64,000 nucleotides of DNA from an uncultured Lachnospiraceae bacterium (GTDB taxonomy: Bacteria; Bacillota; Clostridia; Lachnospirales; Lachnospiraceae), in the NCBI GenBank assembly GCA_910579465.1, contig CAJTUB010000006.1, positions 263,234 to 327,233 on the forward strand, in the 5' to 3' direction. The notes under the pieces are model-generated. The model ran no database searches. It worked only from the letters and a program-made list of their open reading frames with translations, and had not been told where the DNA came from. Shown piece after piece: positions 42,605 to 50,075 of the stretch. The translations under genes were made by a program, and so were the position numbers. The first letter of the stretch is position 1. Each line of letters starts with the position of its first letter.

Positions 42605-44407
42605 TTATTCCGCATCATCCCTGTAATATTTTGCCTGCAAATGAAACATGGCTGCATATTTTCCGCCCTGGAGGAGCAGTCCTTCATGCGTCCCCTGCTC
42701 GACAATCTGTCCCTTTTCCATAAAATAAATCTTGTCCGCTATTTTAGATGCCGAAAATCTATGGGAGATATAAATCACGGTCTTATCTGCCAGATAACTG
42801 TTAATCGTTTCAAAAATTTCTTCTTCTGCAACCGGGTCAAGTGCGCTGGTAGGCTCATCCAGAATGTAGAGCTGCTTCTCCGGATTGATAAAGATTCTGG
42901 CAAGTGCCAGGCACTGGCACTGACCAATGGAAAGCATCTCGCCCGAATCGGACAATTCATGGGTCAGCTGCGTCTGAAACCCGCCCTCGTAATGGTTTAT
43001 CTTTTCCTTCAGATGAAGGGAAGCCATGACCCTTTGCATTTCTTCCTCCGGATACGTTTCCGTATCCATCGCGATATTCTCACCGATGGTTGCTGCATAC
43101 ACGTTGATGTCCTGAAAAACAATCCCGTATTTGCCGCGGTAGTTCTTTACATTGTAATCACAAATATTCTTACCATTATAGGTGATGCTGCCCCGGTCCG
43201 GGTCGTACAGGCGCAAAAGCAGGTGAATCAGGGTCGATTTTCCGGCTCCGTTATACCCGACCAATGCAATCTTTTGTTTCGGCTGGATTTCCATGCAGAT
43301 ATCTCTCAGGGTATACTCATCCTTTTCGTTGTATTTGAAATAGAGATGCTCTATCTTAATTCCGCCAAAGGACGCGTCCACCATTTCCTCTTTGCGCGAT
43401 ACCACCTTCGATTCATACCGGTAAAATTCGATAAATTTGTTTAAGTAGATATTGTCATTTAAAATACCGGTAAAACACTCTATCACCGAGGATGCCCTCC
43501 AGGTAAACTGCGCGATCGCCCCCATCAGGGGCAGGAACATTGCAATCGTTACCGTTTTATCAACGACGATTCTGTGTATCGAAAGGAGCGTTGTCACACA
43601 GGACACAACCCCGAATCCGAAAAAAACCTGGACGCTGTCAAGCATTGTTATTTTCCTGTAATACTTTTTCAGAAGCTTTTTTAATCCCCGAAACGCATCG
43701 TCAAGCATTTTATGCAGGACGTTTTTCACATTCGTGGTTCTTAACTCCTGCGCGCATTCTGCCTGAATGGAAATCCTTTTCACATAATCATATTTCCGTT
43801 GATATTTTAAACTTTCATCGGTATAGCGGTATCTGTACTTATTCACAAGCGGTTCAAAAAACAAGCCTGTCAATACCGAAATAAGCGATATCATTACAAT
43901 CGTAAAATCAATCTGCGCAAAATACCCAATCAGCACAATCACGCAGCAGAAATGGGAAATAAACCAGGCTATGTTATTTAAGATACTGTCCACCCTGTAA
44001 AACAAGTCATTTAACGCAAAGGTTACATTGTCGTAATATTCCGGGTTATCAAAGCATTCCATGTCAACCGACATGATTTTCTTATAAATCATATTTCTTA
44101 AAAACAACGAAAGCTTCACATCATTTTTCGGAAGATACGCCTGCTGGTAATAGGAGTTTAACAGCTCAAATACGATGTTAATTAAAATGAACACAAGCAA
44201 TACCTTACTGATTGCAGCAATGCTTTTTCCTTTTTCCACCGCATCCATAAAATACGCAAAAAAGAGCACATTGTAGAATATGGAAAATAAATTGTTTATT
44301 ACGGTAAAGAATATGTTCAGCCATACCCGTGACGGGGACGCCTTGCATATTGTCTTTAACATAAATTTGTAATTCCTGAAAATATTATTTTTCATAAACA
44401 ATCGCAT
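42605..44407 (-). CDS. ABC exporter half-transporter, first of pair
   Basis: A 600-residue exporter of the same layout: membrane domain about 20-320, ATPase 345-600. Walker A GYNGAGKST and Walker B LYILDEPTSALDP are intact, but the signature is LSIGQCQCLALARIF instead of LSGGQxQR, so one composite ATP site may be degenerate, as in many heterodimeric exporters. Start 44407 was set by AAAGGTGG 7 bases upstream, which lies inside a strong hairpin. First transporter gene after the MerR gene. Confidence 0.9.
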   Translation of the reverse strand: MRLFMKNNIFRNYKFMLKTICKASPSRVWLNIFFTVINNLFSIFYNVLFFAYFMDAVEKGKSIAAISKVLLVFILINIVFELLNSYYQQAYLPKNDVKLSLFLRNMIYKKIMSVDMECFDNPEYYDNVTFALNDLFYRVDSILNNIAWFISHFCCVIVLIGYFAQIDFTIVMISLISVLTGLFFEPLVNKYRYRYTDESLKYQRKYDYVKRISIQAECAQELRTTNVKNVLHKMLDDAFRGLKKLLKKYYRKITMLDSVQVFFGFGVVSCVTTLLSIHRIVVDKTVTIAMFLPLMGAIAQFTWRASSVIECFTGILNDNIYLNKFIEFYRYESKVVSRKEEMVDASFGGIKIEHLYFKYNEKDEYTLRDICMEIQPKQKIALVGYNGAGKSTLIHLLLRLYDPDRGSITYNGKNICDYNVKNYRGKYGIVFQDINVYAATIGENIAMDTETYPEEEMQRVMASLHLKEKINHYEGGFQTQLTHELSDSGEMLSIGQCQCLALARIFINPEKQLYILDEPTSALDPVAEEEIFETINSYLADKTVIYISHRFSASKIADKIYFMEKGQIVEQGTHEGLLLQGGKYAAMFHLQAKYYRDDAE

Positions 44408-44413
44408 AAAAAT

Positions 44414-44465
44414 ACCACCTTTCAAATTGGGTCAGATTCATTTTATCCCAAATTCAAAAGGTGGT
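44414..44465 (-). promoter_or_regulatory. Hairpin that traps the ribosome site of the ABC gene
   Basis: In the minus-strand RNA ACCACCUUUUGAAUUUGGG (44465-44447) pairs with CCCAAUUUGAAAGGUGGU (44431-44414), leaving a 15-nt loop. The second arm contains the AAAGGUGG Shine-Dalgarno of the gene starting at 44407, and AUUUUU follows directly before AUG. It can act as a translation block or as an intrinsic terminator; it could also be a DNA operator. Confidence 0.75.
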
Positions 44466-44482
44466 GTACAGATGTAAGGTTT

Positions 44483-45211
44483 CTATTTTTTCATTTCCGC
44501 AAGCATCCCGTATAACGCCTCTGCCTTCTGCCGCAGCTCTGCCAGTGCCTGCAGATAGTAATCTGCCTTGCTTTGTAAATCCTCTCCCTCCTCCGGCTCT
44601 ATCAGAAGCTTCTCTGCATCTGCATACTCGCCGGAATCCATGCTTTGAAGGAAACGGAAAATCGTCATAATGCTATAGCCGGTATCCAGCAGCAGACGAA
44701 TCAGATACATCCGGTTCACCGCTGCCTGCGGATACAATCTTTTCTGATACGGCGGCAACGGCAAAAGCAGCCCGTTGCGCTCCCAGTTCCGGATAGACTC
44801 CTCTGTCACCCTCACCAGCTCTGCCGCCTGCTTTTTCGTGTAAAGCACCTCCGGCAGCTCCGGCTCCTCCTTCCCCTTCGCATAGGCCAGTGCAAAACGG
44901 ATGACACTTTGCGTTTCCTCGCTCTCCTCCTGTATTTCCTTCAGATAGCCCCGCGCTGCCTCCTCATAAGCATCCGGGTCCCAGCTCCTTGCCGCTTCAA
45001 TTACCTTCAGGCTTGCCCTCCTGAGCCTCCGGTTTACAAAGCCCCCGAATACCAGCCTGCAGACCCTGACCTGATACACATGATGCCCGTTATAAACCCG
45101 GTAACGGTTCGGAAGACGCTCTACTGCTTCCAGAAAACCGCTCTTCTCATAAAAGCGGATGGTTCCTGCCTTCACGCCGGTCAGCTCCGACAGCTCTCCT
45201 ATCTGATACAT
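44483..45211 (-). CDS. MerR-type regulator with two helix-turn-helix domains
   Basis: A 242-residue regulator. Residues 1-70 are a classic MerR winged helix (MYQIGELSELTGVKAGTIRFYEKSG) and residues 123-190 a second MerR-like one (LYTKKQAAELVRVTEESIRNWERNG). A helical link of about 50 residues and a C-terminal helix flank the second unit. MerR proteins twist promoters in response to drugs or metals. The gene precedes the ABC-ABC-UvrA2 genes on the same strand, and the 75-bp gap holds the hairpin. It is probably the local regulator. Confidence 0.88.
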   Translation of the reverse strand: MYQIGELSELTGVKAGTIRFYEKSGFLEAVERLPNRYRVYNGHHVYQVRVCRLVFGGFVNRRLRRASLKVIEAARSWDPDAYEEAARGYLKEIQEESEETQSVIRFALAYAKGKEEPELPEVLYTKKQAAELVRVTEESIRNWERNGLLLPLPPYQKRLYPQAAVNRMYLIRLLLDTGYSIMTIFRFLQSMDSGEYADAEKLLIEPEEGEDLQSKADYYLQALAELRQKAEALYGMLAEMKK

Positions 45212-45275
45212 CGTCCTCCCTGCCTCCTTCCGTATCGGTGTCTGCCGTTAAAGGCAATGCGCCGCTTATAAGAAA

Positions 45276-45307
45276 GGGGGCTGCGCTTCCTGTCTGCAAC
45301 AGCCCCC
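45276..45307 (-). terminator. Terminator of the NMT1-type lipoprotein gene
   Basis: GGGGGCTG / CAGCCCCC stem; minus-strand tail TTTCTTATAAG. Resembles 20347-20381. Confidence 0.75.
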
Positions 45308-45339
45308 GTTAGCTTCTTTTCTATTTTCCGGTCAGTACA

Positions 45340-46407
45340 CTACCGCTTAAAGTAAAAGCCCTCCTCCGGCATTGCGCCGCCGACTGCCGCCGGATTCTGC
45401 TCATACAGTACCTGTAAATAAGCACCCGCCTTGCTCTGCATTTCATCGCCTTCGATAAAGACAATGTTACAATACGGAATCGCCTTCTTTGCAATGGCCG
45501 CCTTGAAGATATCAAACTTCTCGGACAGTGCCGCCGCTTCCTCCACATGCTCTACCGTATATGCCGCAGAGACTGCGTATTCCTCCATAAACGCTTCTAC
45601 TGCTTCGCGGTTTTCATTTAAAAACTTTGTATTTGCCACAACCACGCCGGTGACTACGGTCGAATTGTCGTTCAGCTTCTCCCATTCCTTTGTAACATCA
45701 AGGGCAATCCGCACCTTTTCGTTACTGTTAAGTACCGTGGTTACATACGGCTGCGGAAGCATTGCTACTGCGTCCTCTGCATTGGAAAGAAGCGCTGCCA
45801 CCTCGGTTGCCTCGGATTTAAACTCTATCGTAACGTCCTTCTCCGGGTCAAGCCCTGCGGACTTTAACAGCTGCACGAGCGTATACTCCGGCGTCGTTCC
45901 CTTGCCGGTGGAATAAATGGTCTTTCCCTTTAAATCCGCGACGCTCTGAATCGTATCGCCGGTTTCCACAATGTAGAGCACCCCGAGGGTATTGATGCCA
46001 AGCATCGTCACGCCGCCTTGGGACTTATTATACAGCACGGACGCCAGATTACACGGTACTGCCGCAAGCGGAAGCTCGCCCTTTAAGATGCCTGCCGTAA
46101 TCTCATCCGCTGCACCTGCCACCGTAAACTCATAATTATTTGCCGTCGTGCCTGCCGCAGCGTCCTCCATCAGCTTCAGCATACCGAGCGCTGTCGGACC
46201 TTTCAGTGCTGCAACCGGAATCGTAAGCTTTTCCGCCGGTGGATTCGTCGGCGTACCGGTCGGCTTCTCCGCCTCTGTCGTCGGTGTCAGCGTTGTATCC
46301 GGCGCCTTCGTCGGTTCCGTACTGCCCTTTTTCCCGCATCCTGCAAATGCCGAAATAAGCAATACCATGGTTGCCAATACTGCCAATACTACTGTTCTTT
46401 TTTTCAT
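45340..46407 (-). CDS. ABC substrate-binding lipoprotein, NMT1/SsuA type
   Basis: A 355-residue exported lipoprotein: lipobox AFAGCGK at residues 20-26, a Thr/Pro-rich linker to about 58, then a periplasmic-binding-like fold (LKGPTALGMLKLMEDA, DEITAGILKGELPLAAVPCNLASVLYN, DLKGKTIYSTGKGTTPEYTLVQLL). This is the family that binds sulfonates, nitrate or thiamine precursors. It has its own promoter and terminator, so it is transcribed alone. The matching transporter may be the fused permease-ATPase at 33994-35622 (inference). Confidence 0.9.
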   Translation of the reverse strand: MKKRTVVLAVLATMVLLISAFAGCGKKGSTEPTKAPDTTLTPTTEAEKPTGTPTNPPAEKLTIPVAALKGPTALGMLKLMEDAAAGTTANNYEFTVAGAADEITAGILKGELPLAAVPCNLASVLYNKSQGGVTMLGINTLGVLYIVETGDTIQSVADLKGKTIYSTGKGTTPEYTLVQLLKSAGLDPEKDVTIEFKSEATEVAALLSNAEDAVAMLPQPYVTTVLNSNEKVRIALDVTKEWEKLNDNSTVVTGVVVANTKFLNENREAVEAFMEEYAVSAAYTVEHVEEAAALSEKFDIFKAAIAKKAIPYCNIVFIEGDEMQSKAGAYLQVLYEQNPAAVGGAMPEEGFYFKR

Positions 46408-46525
46408 GTTCTGCCTCTCTTTCTTCGTTACCGGGAGCGTATCCCCTGTATTCAGAATTATTTTCCTGCCTCCCCGTCGGAACCTCCTCCGGGTCGGTGC
46501 GAAAACATTTCTGTTTCCGTGCAGT

Positions 46526-46554
46526 ATTATATGCGATAGTTAAGGAAATGTCAA
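46526..46554 (-). promoter_or_regulatory. Sigma-A promoter of the NMT1-type lipoprotein
   Basis: On the minus strand TTGACA (46554-46549), 17-bp spacer, TATAAT (46531-46526), a consensus promoter. Confidence 0.88.
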
Positions 46555-46572
46555 TCCCTTTTTTCTGGCTGA

Positions 46573-46601
46573 TTGACCTGTTAAGAAAAATATAGTACAC
46601 T
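46573..46601 (+). promoter_or_regulatory. Sigma-A promoter of the nucleotidyltransferase gene
   Basis: TTGACC (46573-46578), 17-bp spacer, TACACT (46596-46601). Divergent from and back-to-back with the minus promoter 18 bp away. Confidence 0.78.
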
Positions 46602-46674
46602 ATGAATTACGATATATAGTTACATAACAAAAAGGATATTGTGATAAACCTGACAAAATTTAAGGAGACTTAGT

Positions 46675-47430
46675 ATGCTGTATCAGAACGTCTTAGATGC
46701 AATCGTAGAAAAAAGCAGACAGATATTCAAGGAAAATCTTACCGGTGTCTATTTGCACGGCTCCATGGCTATGGGGTGCTTCCATCCGGTAAAAAGCGAT
46801 ATTGACCTGATTGTTGTCGTCCGGGAGCAGATAACAGACCAGCAGAAATTGCAGTTTATGAACGATATCGTAGAACTAAATGCAGCGGCGCCAGCCAAAG
46901 GAATCGAATTGAGCATTGTCATGGAAAAGGACTGCCGGGACTTCCGCTATCCGACCCCTTTTACGTTACATTTCTCAAACGCACATCTGCAATGGTTTCT
47001 TGACAACCCGGCAGATTATATCCGGAAAATGAACGGGGTAGACAAGGACCTGGCGGCGCACTTTACAATCATAAAAAATTACGGCATGGTACTGTACGGC
47101 GCGGAAATCGACGACGTATTTGCCGATGTACCAAGGAATGCTTACATCGACAGCATCTGGTTTGATATTGAGAATGCGAAAGAAGAGATTACGGAAAATC
47201 CTGTCTATGTGATTCTGAACTTATGCAGGGTGGCGGCTTTTCTCAAAAATGACCTGATTGTTTCAAAAAAGCAGGGCGGGGAATGGGCGCTGCAAAGCCT
47301 TCCTTCGCAATACCACCCCCTGATTTCCCTCGCGTTACAAAGCTATGCGTCCGGAGACGATATCGAAATCGACCAAACGGAAGCACAAAAATTTGCGGAT
47401 GGAATGCTGCGGATGCTAAAGGAGCTATGA
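46675..47430 (+). CDS. ANT-like nucleotidyltransferase (aminoglycoside adenylyltransferase family)
   Basis: A 251-residue protein with the Pol-beta nucleotidyltransferase head GVYLHGSMAMGCFHPVKSDIDLIVVV (residues 24-49), including the GS and DxD pairs, and a helical C-terminus like the DUF4111 domain of ANT(3'')/ANT(9) spectinomycin or streptomycin enzymes. Whether it gives resistance cannot be told; chromosomal relatives often have unknown substrates. It has an AAGGAG site. It ends 6 bp inside the converging gene. Confidence 0.82.
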   Translation: MLYQNVLDAIVEKSRQIFKENLTGVYLHGSMAMGCFHPVKSDIDLIVVVREQITDQQKLQFMNDIVELNAAAPAKGIELSIVMEKDCRDFRYPTPFTLHFSNAHLQWFLDNPADYIRKMNGVDKDLAAHFTIIKNYGMVLYGAEIDDVFADVPRNAYIDSIWFDIENAKEEITENPVYVILNLCRVAAFLKNDLIVSKKQGGEWALQSLPSQYHPLISLALQSYASGDDIEIDQTEAQKFADGMLRMLKEL

Positions 47431-47889
47431 GCACTTTTCCGCATCAACCGCCAGGACGAACATCAGGGCACATAGGGCGTCCTGCGGCTCGGCTACCTCT
47501 ATCACATAGGTATCCGTCCAGTGAAGCAGCTGCTTTGAAATCGTGGCTGCATTGCGTCCGTCAGGCGCAAGAATCGAATAATCCCATTCAAAAAAGTCGC
47601 CCTCGATATGCCAGCCGTTGCAGTCAATATTATATTTCGGTTTAAAAAACGAAAACTCCTTACTGATGGAGCCGGCATAGCTGCTGCCCAGATAAATCTC
47701 AAACCTTGGCAGCAACGTGAAAACCCGTTCCTTTACGGTTCCTACCTCTGTTCCGGCAGTATCAAAGATTTTCAGGCAGTGCCCCCACGAGAGCTGCCCT
47801 TTTACCTCATACACGGTATTGCCGGCTTCATCATAGATATCGTAGCTGTCAAACCACGAAAACAATCTTTGCTTAAACAGCAGCTTCAT
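47425..47889 (-). CDS. LURP-one/YxjI-like protein
   Basis: A 154-residue beta-barrel-like soluble protein: FKQRLFSWFDSYDIYDEAGNTVYEVKG at the start, then GHCLKIFDTAGTEVGTVKER and PKYNIDCNGWHIEGDFFEWDYSI. This is the pattern of the LURP-one-related/YxjI (Tubby-like) family, whose bacterial role is not established. The six-base overlap of stops with the converging nucleotidyltransferase gene is notable. 33 bp separate it from the LiaF-like gene upstream; co-transcription is possible. Confidence 0.78.
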   Translation of the reverse strand: MKLLFKQRLFSWFDSYDIYDEAGNTVYEVKGQLSWGHCLKIFDTAGTEVGTVKERVFTLLPRFEIYLGSSYAGSISKEFSFFKPKYNIDCNGWHIEGDFFEWDYSILAPDGRNAATISKQLLHWTDTYVIEVAEPQDALCALMFVLAVDAEKCS

Positions 47890-47921
47890 CTGCTTATCTC
47901 TTTATCCTTTCTATCCTTCTG

Positions 47922-48428
47922 TTACTTCTCGTCTGTCTTCATCTCTACGCGGATTCCACTCATAATGCTCTGTGCAGTCAGACAGATGACCGGGAGGTCC
48001 TTACGCTCATAATTCGGCGTCAGATTGACAAACCCGCTCATCACATCGGTTGTCTTCACTTCCACACGCACTAACGGCGGAACCTTTACTACTACCCCGC
48101 TCATAAATGCACGCACAAATACCGTCGTTTCCGGCGCAAGCTCTGCTTCCGTCAGGTCCAGCTCGACACCGCCTGCTGCCGCGTTAATTTCCACTCTGGA
48201 AACCTTTTCGCCCGCAAAGCGGATATTTCTGCCGTTCATAAAATTGAGGTAACGTTTCTTTTCATTCCCGTCATTCTCCTCCTCCAGACGGTTGGCAAGA
48301 CGGAGCATCGCCTTTGCCACTGCCGCCACTGTGCCGTATACCGCTATCCCGAACATTACCAGACGGAACAGCCGCCCGAACAAAGACCTCTTTTCTTCCT
48401 TTACCACTACAATCCCCTCTTGATTCAT
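47922..48428 (-). CDS. LiaF-like membrane protein with toast-rack domain
   Basis: A 168-residue protein: membrane helix around 14-32 (SLFGRLFRLVMFGIAVYGTVAAVA), then a beta domain VEINAAAGGVELDLTEAELA.. typical of LiaF and other cell-wall-active-antibiotic response proteins. Start at 48428 chosen for AAAGGAGT; it overlaps the methyltransferase stop by four bases (ATGA). It is not beside a LiaRS pair. The nearest two-component system is at 49354-51611, beyond a family-1 repeat. Confidence 0.8.
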   Translation of the reverse strand: MNQEGIVVVKEEKRSLFGRLFRLVMFGIAVYGTVAAVAKAMLRLANRLEEENDGNEKKRYLNFMNGRNIRFAGEKVSRVEINAAAGGVELDLTEAELAPETTVFVRAFMSGVVVKVPPLVRVEVKTTDVMSGFVNLTPNYERKDLPVICLTAQSIMSGIRVEMKTDEK

Positions 48429-49054
48429 TTTCTGACTCCTTTCTTTTTGCCTGCATACCTGCGTTCCAGCTTCTTTGACATTGTCCTGACCGGCTTTTCC
48501 TTTTTTACCGGGCGTTTCCGCTTCTCGGCACAAAACACAAAGTATCCGTCCCTTTCCTGCACCCGGACTCCGCCGAACACGGACGTCAGCTTGTTTTTGT
48601 ACCAGTCCAGCCGTTTTGTTACCATAACCATCCTGCCGCCTTCGGCAAGATGACGGTATCCCTCTTCAATAAAGTGCTTTGCCACCGAAAAATCCGTGTG
48701 GTACGGCGGATTTGAAAGAATCAGCGTAAAATCCTGCCGCATAATCTTTTCAAACCCGTTGCTTTGCAATATCGTAATCCCAGGGACTCCGTTTTTTTCC
48801 GCATTCCGCTGTGACAGAAGCACCGCGGTCTCCTCGCAGTCACACATCGTCACACGCTCCGCGCCGGTCTTTTTCGCTGCCAGAATCCCGACCACGCCAT
48901 ACCCGCAGCCCAGATCCAGCACCACGTCCTCCGGCTGAAACTCGACAGCGGAAAGCATCGCAAGCGTCCCCCGGTCCACTGCCGCCGGTGAAAAAAGCGA
49001 GCTGTCGGTCTCAAACTGCAGAGGTACTCCCTGTATTGTTTCCTGTATCAACAT
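48425..49054 (-). CDS. Class I methyltransferase (RsmC-like)
   Basis: A 209-residue SAM-dependent methyltransferase. VVLDLGCGYGVVGILAAKK (about 43-61) is the SAM loop and LILSNPPYHT is the NPPY catalytic motif of N-methyltransferases acting on RNA bases, as in RsmC (16S G1207). The C-terminus is basic (KKLERRYAGKKKG). Start 49054 was chosen because GGAGGAG lies 9 bases before it; the in-frame ATG at 49072 has no site. It ends at the start of the LiaF-like gene. Confidence 0.87.
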   Translation of the reverse strand: MLIQETIQGVPLQFETDSSLFSPAAVDRGTLAMLSAVEFQPEDVVLDLGCGYGVVGILAAKKTGAERVTMCDCEETAVLLSQRNAEKNGVPGITILQSNGFEKIMRQDFTLILSNPPYHTDFSVAKHFIEEGYRHLAEGGRMVMVTKRLDWYKNKLTSVFGGVRVQERDGYFVFCAEKRKRPVKKEKPVRTMSKKLERRYAGKKKGVRK

Positions 49055-49100
49055 CCCCCGCATCTCCTCCATTCTCTTAAACCACCTCCGGCAGCGGCTT

Positions 49101-49347
49101 CCTTGAATTTCCGCATCTTATACATCTTCTATATTCCGGAGATTGTGCGCATCTGATTTTTGCATTTGTCCGAAGGACCGCGTCTTTAGCGAAACCGGAA
49201 TCACCTCTTAGAGCTGGTTAGGCGCGAGGACGCTCCCGAGCGGCTTAACAGCTCTTAGAGGAAGTCCGGCGGAGCGCCGCGCATGCAAAAATCAGATGCG
49301 CACAATCTCAAAAACATAAAAGACGCTTAGAATATGCGGAAATTCAA
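49101..49347. repeat. Family-1 repeat, complete reference copy
   Basis: A 247-bp element with perfect 15-bp terminal inverted repeats, CTTGAATTTCCGCAT (49101-49115) and ATGCGGAAATTCAAG (49333-49347). Inside, arms around AGATTGTGCGCATCTGAT mirror each other and bound TTTTGCAT (49157-49164), the 117-bp core 49165-49281, and ATGCAAAA (49282-49289). The core also folds on itself: CCTCTTAGAGCTGGTTA pairs with TTAACAGCTCTTAGAGG. It fills the 299-bp gap between the methyltransferase and response-regulator genes. Confidence 0.88.
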
Positions 49348-49353
49348 GCTACG

Positions 49354-50043
49354 CTACGCCTTAAACCGGTAGCCCACGCCCCATATCGTCTCGATATACT
49401 GCGGGTTGGAGGTATCCGTTTCAATCTTCTCACGCACCTTCTTGATATGCACGGTAACGGTTGCGATATCGCCAACCGAGTCCATGTCCCAGATGGCGCG
49501 GAACAGCTCCTCCTTGGAGGAGACCCGGTTCGGATTCTCGGCAAGATACGTCAGAAGGTCAAACTCCTTTGTCGTAAACTGCTTCTCCTCCCCGTTTACA
49601 AACACCCGCCTTGCTGTCTTGTCAATGCGCAGCCCTCTTGTTTCTATAATCTTGTTCGCGCGGACGCCGCTGCCGACCAGCCGCTCGTAGCGCTGCAGAT
49701 GCGCCTTTACCCTGGCGACCATCTCGCTCGGACTGAACGGCTTTGTCATATAGTCATCCGCTCCTAACCCGAGCCCGCGGATTTTGTCCACCTCATCCTT
49801 TTTCGCGGACACCATCAGCACCGGAATGTCCTTTGCTTCCCGGATTGCCTTACAGATTTCAAAGCCGTCGCACCCCGGAAGCATCAAATCCAGAATCACC
49901 AGGTCATAGTCTTCCTCCAGGGCCGCACGCTTCCCTTCCTCGCCGTCCCCGGCAATCGTTACCGTATAGCCGGAAAGCTCCAGATAATCCCGCTCCAGCT
50001 CGGCAATTGCCGTTTCATCCTCAACAATCAGAATCTTTGCCAT
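49354..50043 (-). CDS. OmpR-family response regulator
   Basis: A 229-residue two-component regulator. The receiver domain (1-115) has D at DLVILDLMLPGCDG (phospho-acceptor about Asp52) and K in DDYMTKPFSP; the winged-helix output domain (130-229) has FTTKEFDLLTYLAENPNRVSSKEELF and TVHIKKVREKIE..IWGVGYRF. DNA binding, targets unknown. It is 32 bp after its histidine kinase; kinase-first order is less usual. A family-1 repeat starts 6 bp after its stop. Confidence 0.95.
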   Translation of the reverse strand: MAKILIVEDETAIAELERDYLELSGYTVTIAGDGEEGKRAALEEDYDLVILDLMLPGCDGFEICKAIREAKDIPVLMVSAKKDEVDKIRGLGLGADDYMTKPFSPSEMVARVKAHLQRYERLVGSGVRANKIIETRGLRIDKTARRVFVNGEEKQFTTKEFDLLTYLAENPNRVSSKEELFRAIWDMDSVGDIATVTVHIKKVREKIETDTSNPQYIETIWGVGYRFKA

Positions 50044-50075
50044 ACCTTCTCCTTTTCACACATTCTGAAAAAGCA

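Noticed and set aside
42641..43444. 267-residue open frame opposite the first ABC gene
   Set aside because: Antisense shadow of the conserved ABC ATPase; no ribosome site.
46136..46600. 154-residue frame overlapping the binding-lipoprotein start
   Set aside because: Covers its promoter and has low-complexity residues; a shadow.
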